Assembly (NCBI GenBank): GCA_018340805.1
Contig: JACMZG010001914.1
Coordinates: forward strand, 43,292,498-43,356,497
DNA: 64,000 nucleotides
Source: Microvelia longipes
Taxonomy: Eukaryota > Arthropoda > Insecta > Hemiptera > Veliidae
Direction of reading: 5' to 3'
Shown in pieces: positions 46,203 to 57,110 of this stretch (the stretch's first letter is position 1; each line of letters begins with the position of its first letter). The notes beneath the pieces are model-generated. The model did not search any database. It had not been told where the DNA came from and saw only the letters and a list, made by a program, of their open reading frames with translations. The translations under genes were made by a program, and so were the position numbers.

Positions 46203-46605
46203 TACTACTGATACTACGGATACTACTTCAGGGGGGGGGGGGGGCACAGGGGGCACGTGCCCCCCCCCCCCCCAAACCCAAGAAGAAAAAAAATAAAACA
46301 TCACTAAAACAATGAATTTTTAATGTGGGTATTGTTTAAGAAATAAATATATTAGTTTCAGTGAAGAGATAAGATAATGGATAGATGAATATATTATATT
46401 TTGCTTGTAATATTAATTTCATTTCATTATGATTATAATTAAATTAAAATTGCTTATTCATCAATATTTAGAAATTAAAACTTGACATATGGCTTTTATG
46501 CATTTTTTAAGTAGAGGAGAGTTTAACAGAAAATCGTCCCCCTCCTATTAACTTTTGACTATGAAAAAGTGCCCCCCCCAAGCTGGTCTGCTGGAACCGC
46601 CACTG
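46203..46605. mobile_element. hAT-like element with G/C homopolymer hairpin
   Basis: The right end, read inward, is CAGTGGCGGTTCCAGCAGAC then a G8 tract, a form typical of many animal hAT elements. GTACTAGG occurs at 46195-46202 and 46606-46613, a possible 8-bp duplication, but the local DNA is a GTACTAG repeat so this may be chance. The left end lacks the matching terminus and instead has a run of about 14 G, then GCACGTGC and about 14 C (46231-46274). Confidence 0.5.
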
Positions 46606-46707
46606 GTACTAGGTACTAGTGTATCGTTGAATATAGATCTTAGTTACTCGTTAAAAATCCTTAGAACAATAATATAGGCAACAAAAATAAAATATTTAAG
46701 TATACAG

Positions 46708-47899
46708 GGTGTTTCATATAAAGTGTCCACCAAAAGGAGGTGATAGTACTCCTCAAGAGGAAAAAAAAAATGTCCTATAATATAAACCCCGATCTCCAAC
46801 CGTTTTCCACAAGGTCAAATATAATATTTCAAAACATATTTGACCTCAAATCATAAAATTGTTAATAGGGATTTAACTATTCAAGCTAGAAAGGCGAAAT
46901 TGGTATCATTAGAAAGCTGAGCAAATTTCCTAAAGGACAAACTACTAACTATGTCAAATATTTTGGAACTACTGCCCAAAATTTTGCATGAAACATGATT
47001 TTTTTTAAAAAATGATTTTATGGAAGTTTTGTAGTAGGGCTTTAGAGGAAGTAATAGATGAGCAAAAGTTCAGCCAAGAACGGAAAAAACTTCTCTTATG
47101 ATTGCCCTTTAAGAAAAGTTAAATAATTTTATACATTCAATAGTCAAAATTTTAAGCCATTCTTCCTAGAAGTTGGAAAAACTGATATTTTTTTGGCATT
47201 TTTGCATATGTCTACAATGTTAATTACATGGTACATAAAATAATTAAAAATCTCTAAAGCAAGGGAAAAGAGTGGTTTTAGAGAAAAATGTGTAAGAATA
47301 AAATAGGTTTATTTTACCTTCTAGAGTCTAAAAATCGTATTAATAAATTATTTTTGAAAATAAAATATTTTGTTAAAATAACATATTATTTTCACTTTTA
47401 TACGACAAAAATGATCAGTTTTGCAACTTCTAGTAACAATAGCTTACATTTTTGACTATTGAATGTATGAAAATATTTACATTTTCTTAAAGGGCAGTCA
47501 TAAGAGAAGTTTTTTCCGTTCTTGGCTGAACTTTTGCTCATCTCTTACTTCCTCTAATGCCCTACTACAAAAATTCCATAAAATTCATTTTTTTAAAAAA
47601 ATCATGTTTCATGCAAAATTTTCGGGAGTAGTTCCAAAATATTTGACATAGTTAGTAGTTTGCCCTTTAGGAAATTTACTCATCTTTTTAATGATACCCA
47701 TTTCGCTTTTCTAGCTTGAATAGTTAAATCCCTATTAACAATTTTATGTTTTGAGGTCTAATATTTTTTTGAAATATTAAATTTGACCTTGTGGGAAAAC
47801 GGTTGGAGATCGGGCTTTATATTATAGGACATTTTTTGTTCCTTTTGAGGAGTACTATCACCTCCTTTTCTGGTAGACACTTTATATGAAACACCCTGT
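46708..47899. mobile_element. 1.19-kb palindromic element (TACAGGGTGTTTCATATAAA)
   Basis: Nearly perfect palindrome. Left arm TACAGGGTGTTTCATATAAA, GTGTCCACC, then GGAGGTGATAGTACTCCT and GATCTCCAACCGTTTTCC; the right arm is the inverse, ending AAACACCCTGTA at 47899. Arms are about 590 bp with the axis near 47300. TA at each end fits a TA target. The CAGGGTGT terminus is common in arthropod Tc1-like MITEs. No coding capacity. Confidence 0.92.
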
Positions 47900-47945
47900 A
47901 TAAAAATGACAGCTTAATAAAATACAAGTGGAGTTATAATGTGAG

Positions 47946-48455
47946 TCTTATAGTTATTTGTGTGTCATGGGTCATGGGTTCAATCCCAGCACGGGCCTCT
48001 AGGATTTTTATGAGAGGGATAAAAATTCTGCGTACCAAGTCCTTCAGAAGGGACGTAAAGCCGGTGGTCTCGAGCCTGTGCGTTGTCAGGTACTCGTTAA
48101 AGATCCCTTACCCTAAATGAAACTGGGTATAGGCAAAATTTAGGACCCTCATTGTAGATTCATTATAATACTACACTGTTTCTGCCTTGTAGTTTAAAGT
48201 GTGTGGAGGTTTGGTTTAACAGTGAGAGCACGTGTTGTTCCCAGTTTTCACTAGACTATAAGAGTCAGTGAAAATATGTATGATTGCTTGAAAATGCATG
48301 AGAGGAACCATAGAAATTCACGGCTCTTCTGTCTAGATTAGATGTATAATATACCTACACTTGAAATTAAAAGAAGTAGAATACTATCTTAGGGAGCTGG
48401 CAAAAAGGGCCCAACAACGTGGCCTACTTGCCTGGTAGTTACTACCACTTCCCCC
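47946..48455 (+). mobile_element. tRNA-derived SINE, plus orientation
   Basis: Starts with B-box sequence CATGGGTTCAATCCCAGCAC, GGGCCTCTAGG, body with GCCGGTGGTCTCGAGCCTGT and TTCCCAGTTTTCACTAGACT, ending GGGCCCAACAACGTGGCCTA then CTTGCCTGGTAGTTACTACC. The A-box part of the head is degraded. Inserted next to the palindrome ending at 47899. Confidence 0.88.
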
Positions 48456-49184
48456 GTATTACTATCACTACTACTACTGTTAGTCTTATAAATATAATAT
48501 GTGCACTGATAACTTTTTCAAGTTATCAAAAACACCACATCGAGGTCCTTTTAAAGATGATAATTTTTCTTTCACAATTACTAATGAGAGAAGGAAGCGG
48601 AATACGAGCCTGTCACTTTTATAACTATAATAAAAAATAAACGAAAAAAAAGTTTACAAACATACATTCAACCATTTGGCTAAAGAGGAAACGAAATACA
48701 AAGATTTATCTTTGGCAGGAAGACTGGACAAAGGGAAGGTTTGCAACAACACTGTTATCGTTTCAAGTAAAATAAAAAGTAAAGGCATAATAGCTGTTGA
48801 AAACATTCAAAACAAATTACTCGTTTATCTTAATTGCGTTTCTTTTTTTATAAATTTGATTTTAACAGCGTAGTTAAAAAGATCTTATTTAAATACAATG
48901 TTCGTTTTTATAACAATGCATATTTTTGACATATTTATAACAGACACTGTGTTTACTATAAATGTCGTAAACCAAGTTTTTACAAGTTATTTTTTTAGGT
49001 ATTTTAAGATGTAATTGGTGCTTATCACGTATTGTCTCATTGTTGTTATGTAGTCGTCTATAGTCGTTACTGATTTATAGCGTAGTTTTTTGGTGTGAGT
49101 AGTATTTTTCGCTAAAAGTACAAGTTTTTACAACCATTTCACAAATTAAAATTTTAAAAAATCTCATGAAAAGAGTAAAGTTGA

Positions 49185-49705
49185 GGGGAACAGCACAGAG
49201 AGTTCCGAAAACCCCGTCCTCGCTAACACAGAGAGTTCTGAGTACCCTGTCCCCGCTAAAACACATAGTTCCGAGTACCCCGTCCCCTAACACACATAGT
49301 TCCAAGTACCCCGTCCCGCTAAAACACATAGTTCCGTACCGTCCCGCTAAAACACATAGTTTACCCGCTAACGCACATAGTTCCGAGTACCCCGTCCCGC
49401 TAAACACATAGTTCCGAGGTACCCCGTCCCGCTAAAACAATAGTTCGAGTACCCCGTCCCCGCTAAAACACAGTTCCGAATACCCCGTACCCCTAACACA
49501 CATAGTTCCGAGTACCCCGTCCCCGCTAAAACACATAGGTTCCGAATACCCCGTACCGCTAACACACATAGTTCCGAGTACCCCGTCCCCGCTAACACAC
49601 ATAGTTCCGAATACCCCGTACCCGCTAACGCACATAGTTCCGAGTACCCCGTCCCCGCTAACGCACATAGTTCCGAGTAGCCCGTACCCGCTAACGCACA
49701 TAGAC
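49185..49705. repeat. Minisatellite, AGTTCCGAGTACCCCGT units
   Basis: About sixteen units of about 31-33 bp: GTTCCGAGTACCCCGTCCCC then GCTAACACACATA, with variants GTTCCGAATACCCCGTACCC. One unit at about 49410 has CCGAGGTACCCCGT. This core is almost the same as the 3' end of the 5S-like family (AAGTTCCGAGGTACCCCGTA then CCCGA), so the array probably arose from such an end. Confidence 0.93.
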
Positions 49706-50682
49706 CCACGAAATAGTATTGAACTTATAAATAATTTAAAGAAATTAAAATTATAAGTGGCTACACTTCTTTACTTGACATGGACAACCAGACTGGATTT
49801 ACCATAACTGCCTGTTAGTATTTAAGACTATTTGGATTTAGTTATGGACACTTCTAATGTATGTATCCCATATAGTTTAAATTTGGTACAAAATCAACCT
49901 TCACGTACTACCCAGAAAGTAAAGAATTTAAACTCAAAATGGAACCAACGAATTCTTTAATAAAATAGGAAGCATCTTTTAAAGGGCCAAGTCAATTACA
50001 ATTTTACTGAACATCTGAGAGCTAACAATGGACAATAACTTTACTCAACCTTAGTCGATAAAAGTATATTATAAAATAATTTAAGCTAGCTTTGCATAAT
50101 ATGAAAAGAAAATGTCAAGCAGATAAGGGCATGATATGAATTATATGATTATAAGAGGTTTCATAGACATTTCAATACATAGATTCTTATATAAGCATAA
50201 TACACTGCCTTCAATATAATCTTATTTTTATCAGGAAAATATTATGAAAGGAGGAAAATGTTGAACCCTCTATTCAGAAAAATTCATGAAAAGGAATAAG
50301 TTTCTAAAGATAGGTGAAAACTAGAGTACCAAAAGAGTCCGGCAGTAATGTCATTACCCTGACACGGACTCATTCTTTATGAACACTATGAAAATCGATG
50401 GTGTTAACGTAATAATTTTCACAGCAAACCAGACTGTTGCAATTTTAAAATATACATAGTTGCTTCGTTATATTCACAGTTAGAATTGGAATGAATTTTC
50501 CCTACTTTTATTTAATAATTATTGATAATGAATAATTGTCTTTAGGATATTCTTGGCACTCACGGTTTAATTAAATGTCAACGTTGCAGCACTTACAGCG
50601 ATTTTAAAAAATAAAAATAGTTAGTGACGGTATAGATGTACCGTCACTGTCACTGTCACTAGATGTACCGTCAGATGACTTA
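49706..50682. other. No gene recognised
   Basis: AT-rich sequence. A short TGTCACTGTCACT repeat with TAGATGTACCGTCA on both sides lies at 50625-50675. Confidence 0.45.
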
Positions 50683-51013
50683 CCTCCGAAAACATCTCCA
50701 TACCATTGGTATCTTTAAAGATAACCCAGTGTGTAGGCTTTGTGAATCGGAAACCGAAACTAACATCTCACATTCTTCTGAGATGTGAGCCCTAGCCTTT
50801 CAAAGGTTCACCAACTTTGGTAGCAGCACTCTCACTAAGTTTGACTCTACCAATGAATCACTGGTCATAAAGATCCTAGACCTAGTCCGGGGAAAAGGAT
50901 TATTCTGACCAGGACCAATTTAGGGGATTGTACAATAGACTTCCAGTCGTAGTGCAAATGGGGTCTATCGTCGACTCCAACCCCAATCTTTAATAATAAT
51001 AATAATAATAATA
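50683..51013 (+). pseudogene. LINE ORF2 3' end with zinc knuckle and (TAA)n tail
   Basis: Reads KDNPVCRLCESETETNISHS then, after a +1 shift, a Cys-containing stretch, and ALAFQRFTNFGSSTLTKFD. The C-x2-C...H...C pattern before ALAFQR is the C-terminal zinc knuckle of R1/I/LOA-type LINE ORF2 proteins. A short 3' UTR ends in eight TAA/ATA repeats (50990-51013). A 5'-truncated copy. Confidence 0.75.
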
Positions 51014-51189
51014 GATGTAAGTGCACTTTTCTGGTAAATAACGTAAACGCCACAACAGAATTAAATAAAACGTAAAAAAGACCAGTAAGTGAAATGCCGA
51101 TTAGGGTATAGGAAATCGAACTTTAAGTCTCTACTGGCGAACATATGCATCTAAATACGAAGCGGTTCGTGTTTAGTTATATATTTGCA

Positions 51190-51485
51190 TAGAGATATAT
51201 TACTAGAGGGGCCCTATTGTTAAATTTTAAACATCGAAAAAGTAACCTGACCACATTCGATTATCATTATCATCAAATAAACAGAATAAAAAAAACAGTA
51301 AATTATATAGTAGAATGTTTAAAATACAAATCACAACACAAACAATCTGTGGGAAGCCTAAAACAATTGATTAATTATAACCTCAACTCCCTCTTGGAGG
51401 AGGTTTTCAATGAGGTTACACAGAGCCCCTGAGAGCCCCACTAAAAATGTTTCAGGCCTCTCAATGTATTAAGATAGGCTATGCT
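51190..51485 (+). repeat. Dispersed repeat, partner at 26311-26600
   Basis: Nearly identical to 26311-26600 in direct orientation. The 71-codon frame (KHRKSNLTTFDYHYHQINRI, then LLEEVFNEVTQSP) is kept open here but broken in the other copy. Possibly a retroelement ORF fragment; unidentified. Confidence 0.7.
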
Positions 51486-51689
51486 ATATTTGGCAGATTG
51501 ATTTTAGCGATGCAACACAAATGTTATTCGATTTGTTTGTGATTTTTTAGTGAAAGTATAACAAGAAAGTTGATAGGAGTGCACACCATAAAATAACAAA
51601 CATATTCAGAAAGAGATAAACGTCTTATAACCATTTTGATTAAGAGGATTTTCGTATGATGTCAAATTACATTAAAAAAAATTGTTTTC

Positions 51690-51782
51690 TCTTTTTAAGT
51701 GAGAGGTTGGCAGCGGCTTCTCTGATTGGTCAATCCCCAAAATACTTATGACCTTGGGGATTTTTAAACTAAACGATAGACT
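51690..51782 (-). mobile_element. ACAGTCTAT MITE, terminal fragment
   Basis: GTGAGAGGTTGGCAGCGGCT then GATTGGTCAATCCCCAAA and the intact terminus AAACGATAGACTGTA. About 93 bp of the family seen complete at 10238-10645. Confidence 0.85.
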
Positions 51783-51879
51783 GTAACTGGTAATTTTAAA
51801 TCCAGCCTACTCTCGACTGTCGGAAAAAACAACTTAGTGTGGTGACCATGAAGAGAGGCTAACCACTGACAATTCCAGT

Positions 51880-52357
51880 TTGCGACCATGATGCGATCAG
51901 ATTGTGATTTGGCACCCATCTAACTATGTATAAGACTAACATATGTGTTAAGTTTCATTTCATTATCAGCATTAGTTCAATTTTTATTGAATGACTTGTG
52001 TTCGTTTTTAAAAAATTGTAAAATAATCCAACTGAGTTGAAATTTGTTACAAGTGTATACCATTACCTAATAAATAAGTACACTAAGTTTCGTTTCAATG
52101 CGACTAGTATATCCGTGATTTTTATTGGATCATAAAAATTAAGAAGCATTGAGTGTGTTCAGTGCTGTATGGGTGACCGCTGAGAATGATTGCGACGGAT
52201 GCATTTACTATCTAAAGACGAGCGAAGCGAGCCCGAAGCATGTTGCAGTATAAATTTGGCGAACTGTATTTCTGAGGACGAGCGAAGCGAGTCCGAAGCT
52301 GGGAGGATGAAGAATCCGATGTAATGAGGAAAAGTTCCGAGGTACCCCGTATCCGAT
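51880..52357 (+). mobile_element. 5S rRNA-like repeat family, long plus-strand copy
   Basis: 5' body 51880-52125 (TAAGACTAACATATGTGTTA, then CATTAGTTCAATTTTTATTG and AAGTTTCGTTTCAATGCGAC); 5S-like segment 52125-52200 (GGATCATAAAAATTAAGAAG, CAGTGCTGTATGGGTGACCG, CTGAGAATGA); tail with two AGCGAAGCGAG blocks; terminus GAGGTACCCCGTATCCGA. One of the two most complete copies, with 27931-28430. Confidence 0.85.
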
Positions 52358-53596
52358 TTATCGAATTATTTTGAAACGCATACAAGTCATTCGATACAAA
52401 TATAACAATACCGATAATGAGATGAAACTAGGCACATATGTTGGTCTTATACAAGACTAAATGCACATCAAATTTCAACAAATTTTTCTTCTTCTTATGC
52501 ATTTATATTATGGTATAAATGAGGAGAAGTAAAAAAAACTAAAGATTATTTCAATTTATTTACACGTATAATAGTTGTTAATGGATTATATTAAGTGTTT
52601 TTGTTGTAACGGACCAATTAAGCAAACAAAAGACACATTTTTATTAAAGAATATTTTTTTAAAGAGCTATTATACTGCTACTGAGACTTTTACGGTGTAA
52701 AATAAAAAAAAGGAACGATTAATTTTACTTTCTTTTACCGCATTAAGTTTGATGTTCTCTTAAAGTAAACTGTTTAAGGGTAAAACAAATTATGTCTTGG
52801 CTCGGGAGCGGCTTGATATAAAACCTAAAATACCTTGCAGCGGCTTAGACAGGATACATCAGAGTTAACTGTTCCGGACAAATAAGCACTATGATGGTAT
52901 CCCTTGACCCTTCATACGCATGACGTAATAAATGTACGTCATAGTAAAGCTCAGCCCTCGAAACTAAAAATATACCAATACCTTTTTTCCAGAATCAGAT
53001 GCGAGGTGTAAAAACAAAAACAAATGTCCCCAAAATAATTCGATGTAAACAATAATTAATCAGCTGTATACACAATTTTATTAATAATTTATTGCATCAA
53101 TGTTATTTAATGAAAAACTGTTAAAAACGTTACACAATTACTAAATTTATACTCTGAAGTAATTTTAGTTATAAAAAATAAAAAATTTTAAAATTTGTTT
53201 AATGGACCACTAGCGCCTCCTCAGTAAGATGAGGACACTTTAATGATGTTAATTATAAAACATTGTAAATTAATATTAGTATTATAGGAAAAATATTGTG
53301 TTTGCACTGCGATTCCCAAACTAAAATTTCACCAACATTACCAATTTGAGATTTTTTTAAGGCCTACTGAGTGGTTTATCTGCATGTGTGTGTGTCTGTT
53401 ATCATCGTACTTCCTTGAGCTTTTGCTGGAGAAATGAAAGTTGAACAAAAATGTTTGTTCTACTTGTACTATCAAGAAAATATTATTCTATGGTGCGACT
53501 AACGAATCTAGGAAAATAAGTACACGAGGAAAACACAGGAAAAAGACTACAGAAAAAAATACACGGAATAATACAAAAAAAAAATACACAAAAAAA
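52358..53596. other. No gene recognised
   Basis: AT-rich sequence. 52390-52490 partly resembles the 5' body of the 5S-like family again (TGAAACTAGGCACATATGTT then GGTCTTATACAAGACTAAAT). No coding region. Confidence 0.4.
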
Positions 53597-53870
53597 TCGG
53601 GTACGGGGTACTTCGGAACTTTTCCTCATTACATCGGATTCGCTACGCTCATCCACAGAAATACAGTTCGCCAAATTTATACTGCAACATGCCTTTGGTC
53701 TCGCTTCGCTTATCCTCAGATAGTAGATGCATTCATTTCATTCTCAGCGGTCACCCATACAGCACTGACCACGCACAATGCTCATTAATTTTTATGATCG
53801 AATAAAAATCATGGATATACTTGTCGTATTACAACGAAACTTAGCATGAATTTTGTCAATCTCAATAGTC
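53597..53870 (-). mobile_element. 5S rRNA-like repeat family copy
   Basis: Terminus TCGGGTACGGGGTACTTCGG at left; on its own strand AAATTAATGAGCATTGTGCG then TGGTCAGTGCTGTATGGGTG and ACCGCTGAGAATGA. About 65 bp of the 5' body precede it (CATGCTAAGTTTCGTTGTAA). Confidence 0.85.
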
Positions 53871-53924
53871 AAAATATACGTATTTCTTGTCCAAAGTAAA
53901 AGTTTCAAAAAAAGATTAATTCAA

Positions 53925-54078
53925 ATGTAAAAATTCTGGCACGGATGTCCGCTTGTCGGGTGAATTTCATTTGGAATGCGTTTTTCCGCGCTTAACAACC
54001 CATTTCCTGCTTAAAGTTCCGGTTTATGCTTTAGAATCTAAGCAGTTACTCAATTGTCAAATACTGCTCGCAACTTAA
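53925..54078 (-). repeat. Dispersed repeat, partner at 23418-23560
   Basis: Inverse of 23418-23560: AACAACCCATTTCCTGCTTA then AAGTTCCGGTTTATGCTTTA. Family unknown. Confidence 0.6.
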
Positions 54079-54857
54079 AGTCAAAAATAAAGTCTTTATT
54101 TTTATTTAAATTATTACAATTAAAAAATACATTTGTTTACCATTTTTAATTATGTTGTATAACATATATCCTTTATTTTGTGGAATCTACTTTCTTTAGA
54201 GTTATCTATTAAAGAAAATCTTGTTAAATTAGACAAAGAGGCACTTAGTGAAATTACTTAGGTTATATAAACAAGCTCTATTCTAGCAAACAACTATTAT
54301 GAGTTATGTCAATGACATAACTATGGTAGAATAAATGTAACAATAAATCTGAACAATAAAACAAATCCCAATGGTTTCATCATCCAGATGTCTGCGTTTC
54401 AGATGTCTGACATGCTGCGTTTATGATGAAGAGTTAAAACTTATTCAGCACAGTATTTAGACTTAAGGCAGAAAATAATAAAAATTGCTGCAAGTTAATA
54501 AACAATTTTGTTGAGCCACCAAATTTATTGAAATAAAACATTGTTAAAATCAAAAAATTCTGGAACAGTGTAGTAAGTAAATAATTCACAAAACTGTTTA
54601 ATGGCAACTATCCTGATTTACTGTACTTGTATATTTAAATACAATCTCTTGAAAGTTATTATGTTTGGTTTTATTTAAACTAATTAGGATTCAAGCTATC
54701 GACCCTCTATTTCCTAAATGACAGTCCTCTATTATGTGACCAGCTCACCTTACAGGTTTTCGGTTCAGATTAAACCCTGTGAGATCTACCTATGCCTGAA
54801 CAGATACTTAAAATCATTATTTGGAGTCACTGAAAGCTTAGTGATAGTGATAGTGAT
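54079..54857. other. No gene recognised
   Basis: AT-rich; nothing supported. Confidence 0.45.
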
Positions 54858-55390
54858 ATGGTAACTACCAGGCAAGTAGGTCACGTTGTTGGGCCCTTTT
54901 TGCCAGCTCCCTATGTTAGTGTTTTCTACTCCTTTTAATTTCAAGTGTAGGTATATTTCATCAAATCTAGACAGAAGAGCCGTGAATTTCTATAGTTCCT
55001 CTCATGCTTTTTCAAGCAATCATAAATTTTTTCACTGACTCTTATAGTCTAGTGAAAACTGGGAACAACACGTGCTCTCACTGTTGAACCAAACCTCCAC
55101 ATACTTTAAACTACAAGGCAGAAACAGTATAGTATTATAATGAATCTACAATGAGGGTCCTAAATTTTGCCTGTACCCAGTTTCATTTAGGGTAAGGGAT
55201 CTTTAACGAGTACCTGACAACGCACAGGCTCGAGACCACCGGCTTTACGTCCCTTCTGAAGGACGTGGTACACAGAATTTTTATCCCTCTCATAAAAATC
55301 CTAGAGGCCCGTGCTGGGATTGAACCCATGACTAAAGTCCATTCATTCTGTGTATTGGCCGCGTACCTTAACTACACCACGGGTGACTCC
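54858..55390 (-). mobile_element. tRNA-derived SINE, full-length reference copy
   Basis: On its own strand the head (55390 to about 55310) reads CACCCGTGGTGTAGTTAAGG (A box TGGTGTAGTTAAGG), then TACGCGGCCAA, and GGGTTCAATCCCAGCACGGG (B box), a tRNA-like Pol III promoter with matching CCCGTG/CACGGG ends. The unrelated body is about 450 bp, ending AACGTGACCTACTTGCCTGG. This is unusually long for a tRNA SINE. Four copies are in this window. The open frame at 55265-55711 crossing it is not a gene. Confidence 0.9.
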
Positions 55391-55895
55391 ACTAAAAGCT
55401 TAGAATTTAGTGATTTTTACACAGGGTTTAGTATACTATTAAGGGGTTTAGGGTACTTGACAGCTATGGACTCCCTGGACCTTGACAAGGAAAAGGTATA
55501 CATTGAGAGTTTTGCTCCGTCCTCACTAACACGCTGCCTTACACCCAGCTGCAATGTCAGCAAAAGTAACAATATAAAAACAACATTTTCAAAAAATGGA
55601 AATTTATGGAAAACTTACATGAACTCAAAGATGTCAAGTGACTGCGCCAACTCCACCCTCTCAACATGTTTTGTCATCTGCAAACATATAAATGACCAAT
55701 TAGATAAATAAACAAAATTTTACGGCTGAAAGATGCAATAACTCCCCTTGTTTAGTTTAAGTAAGTAAACTTAAAGGCAACATAATTAAGCGCATGCCAC
55801 GCAATCCAAACTAAGTATCAAATTAAATGAAGTAATAAATACAGATGTATCAAAAATATTTTGAAAATTGTCACCTTCCCCCTTCCTTTTACACT

Positions 55896-56046
55896 CCGGG
55901 TACGGTGTACCTCGGAGCTTTTCCTCATCACATCGGATTCGCTACGCCCATCCTCCCTGCTTCGGACTCCCTTCGCTCGTCCTCAGATAGTAAATGCACC
56001 CGTTTCATTCTCAGTGGTCACCCATACAGCACTGACCACGCTCAAT
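55896..56046 (-). mobile_element. 5S rRNA-like repeat family, truncated copy
   Basis: CCGGGTACGGTGTACCTCGG at left to AGTGCTGTATGGGTGACCAC (own strand) at right, ending in TTGAGCGTGGTC; the 5' body and A-box part are missing. Confidence 0.85.
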
Positions 56047-56499
56047 TAAGTGGATTAGTAGATCTACTTAATAAATTATGACAAGTGTTTTTTTATCCTT
56101 TGCAGAAAATTTAAACGCGAAAACAAATTTCGAAAAGAGAAAATAAGACTTTGAGAAAGAAGGAGTTCTTTAGGGAATTGAAAAGGAAAAAAATATGAGA
56201 AGTAATCATTTAAATTGACTCTGAGAGAAATATTTTCAGTTTTATAAGAGTTAGATTTCCATTTAAAGAATTAATAACTAAAGGCAAAAGATTCACAGTT
56301 TTAAAATTTCAACTTTTAAAGAAATGAAACTCATAACGCGTAAATTTATTTCAGCAAAACATTTAAGGCCATCGAACTTTACTAAAACAAAGACCATTTG
56401 TTTATTCCATGAATTCATTCATTCTCCCCAAAAGAAACCTGACGATGCTTAGGTGAAGTTTAAAAATGATAAGGTTGAAGTATTTGCAACCATCTCAGT

Positions 56500-56790
56500 A
56501 GTGCTTCTCATTATCTCCCTAACCAAAAGAACACGTCAATGCAGATCTCTTTTACCACTCTCATTATCTCCCTAACCAAAAGAAACACGTCCGCAGATCT
56601 CTTTTCACCACCTCATTCCTCACGTCCTTATAATCAATGCAGATCTCTTTTCACCACTCTCATATTCCCTAACCAAAGTCCTTATAACCAATAAAGATCT
56701 CTTTTCACCACTCTCATTATCTCCCTAACCAAAAGAACACGTCCTTATAATTCAATGGCAGATTCTTTTCACCACCTCTCAATATGTATT
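56500..56790. repeat. Minisatellite, about 60-bp units (CTCATTATCTCCCTAACCAA)
   Basis: Five degenerate units of CTCATTATCTCCCTAACCAA, AAGAACACGTCCTTATAATC and AATGCAGATCTCTTTTCACC, several shortened. Confidence 0.88.
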
Positions 56791-56984
56791 TTTGGTTGTA
56801 CAATTTTTTACATTTAATTTGTTAATAAAGGATTTTTCTTCAAACAAAAACAAGTGAACAAATTTGCATTGTGTGAGAGAGATATAATTATATGTCGTTC
56901 GCACAGTCTTATTGTGTCAATAATTCACTGGACATAAAGTCTCTTACAATGCCATCACGAGTTATAACCAGAAACAGCAAACGA

Positions 56985-57110
56985 TTTGAATCTCTTGGAT
57001 CGAAGATCGATCCAATCTAAAGTAATGTTCGAGAATAATAGTCTGTCAAACGATATAATAACACATATTCAAGTTGCAATCAATTTATTATTTTGCCCAA
57101 AATATTTCTT
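56985..57110 (+). pseudogene. LINE reverse transcriptase, short C-terminal fragment
   Basis: LNLLDRRSIQSKVMFENNSL then SNDIITHIQ resembles the region after the RT thumb of CR1/Jockey-type ORF2 proteins (L..RR....MFE...L..DII...I). Only about 40 codons remain. Confidence 0.5.

Noticed and set aside
48419..48873. Two small plus-strand frames
   Set aside because: The first starts in the SINE tail; the second (MAKEETKYKDLS...) shows no family, splice signals or conservation I can point to.
49075..49709. Minus-strand frames with GTGYSELCVLAG repeats
   Set aside because: Minisatellite translation in several frames; no start context or unique sequence.
55265..55711. 148-codon plus-strand frame
   Set aside because: Begins inside the tRNA-derived SINE head and runs into unique AT-rich DNA; no recognisable domain and composition unlike a gene.
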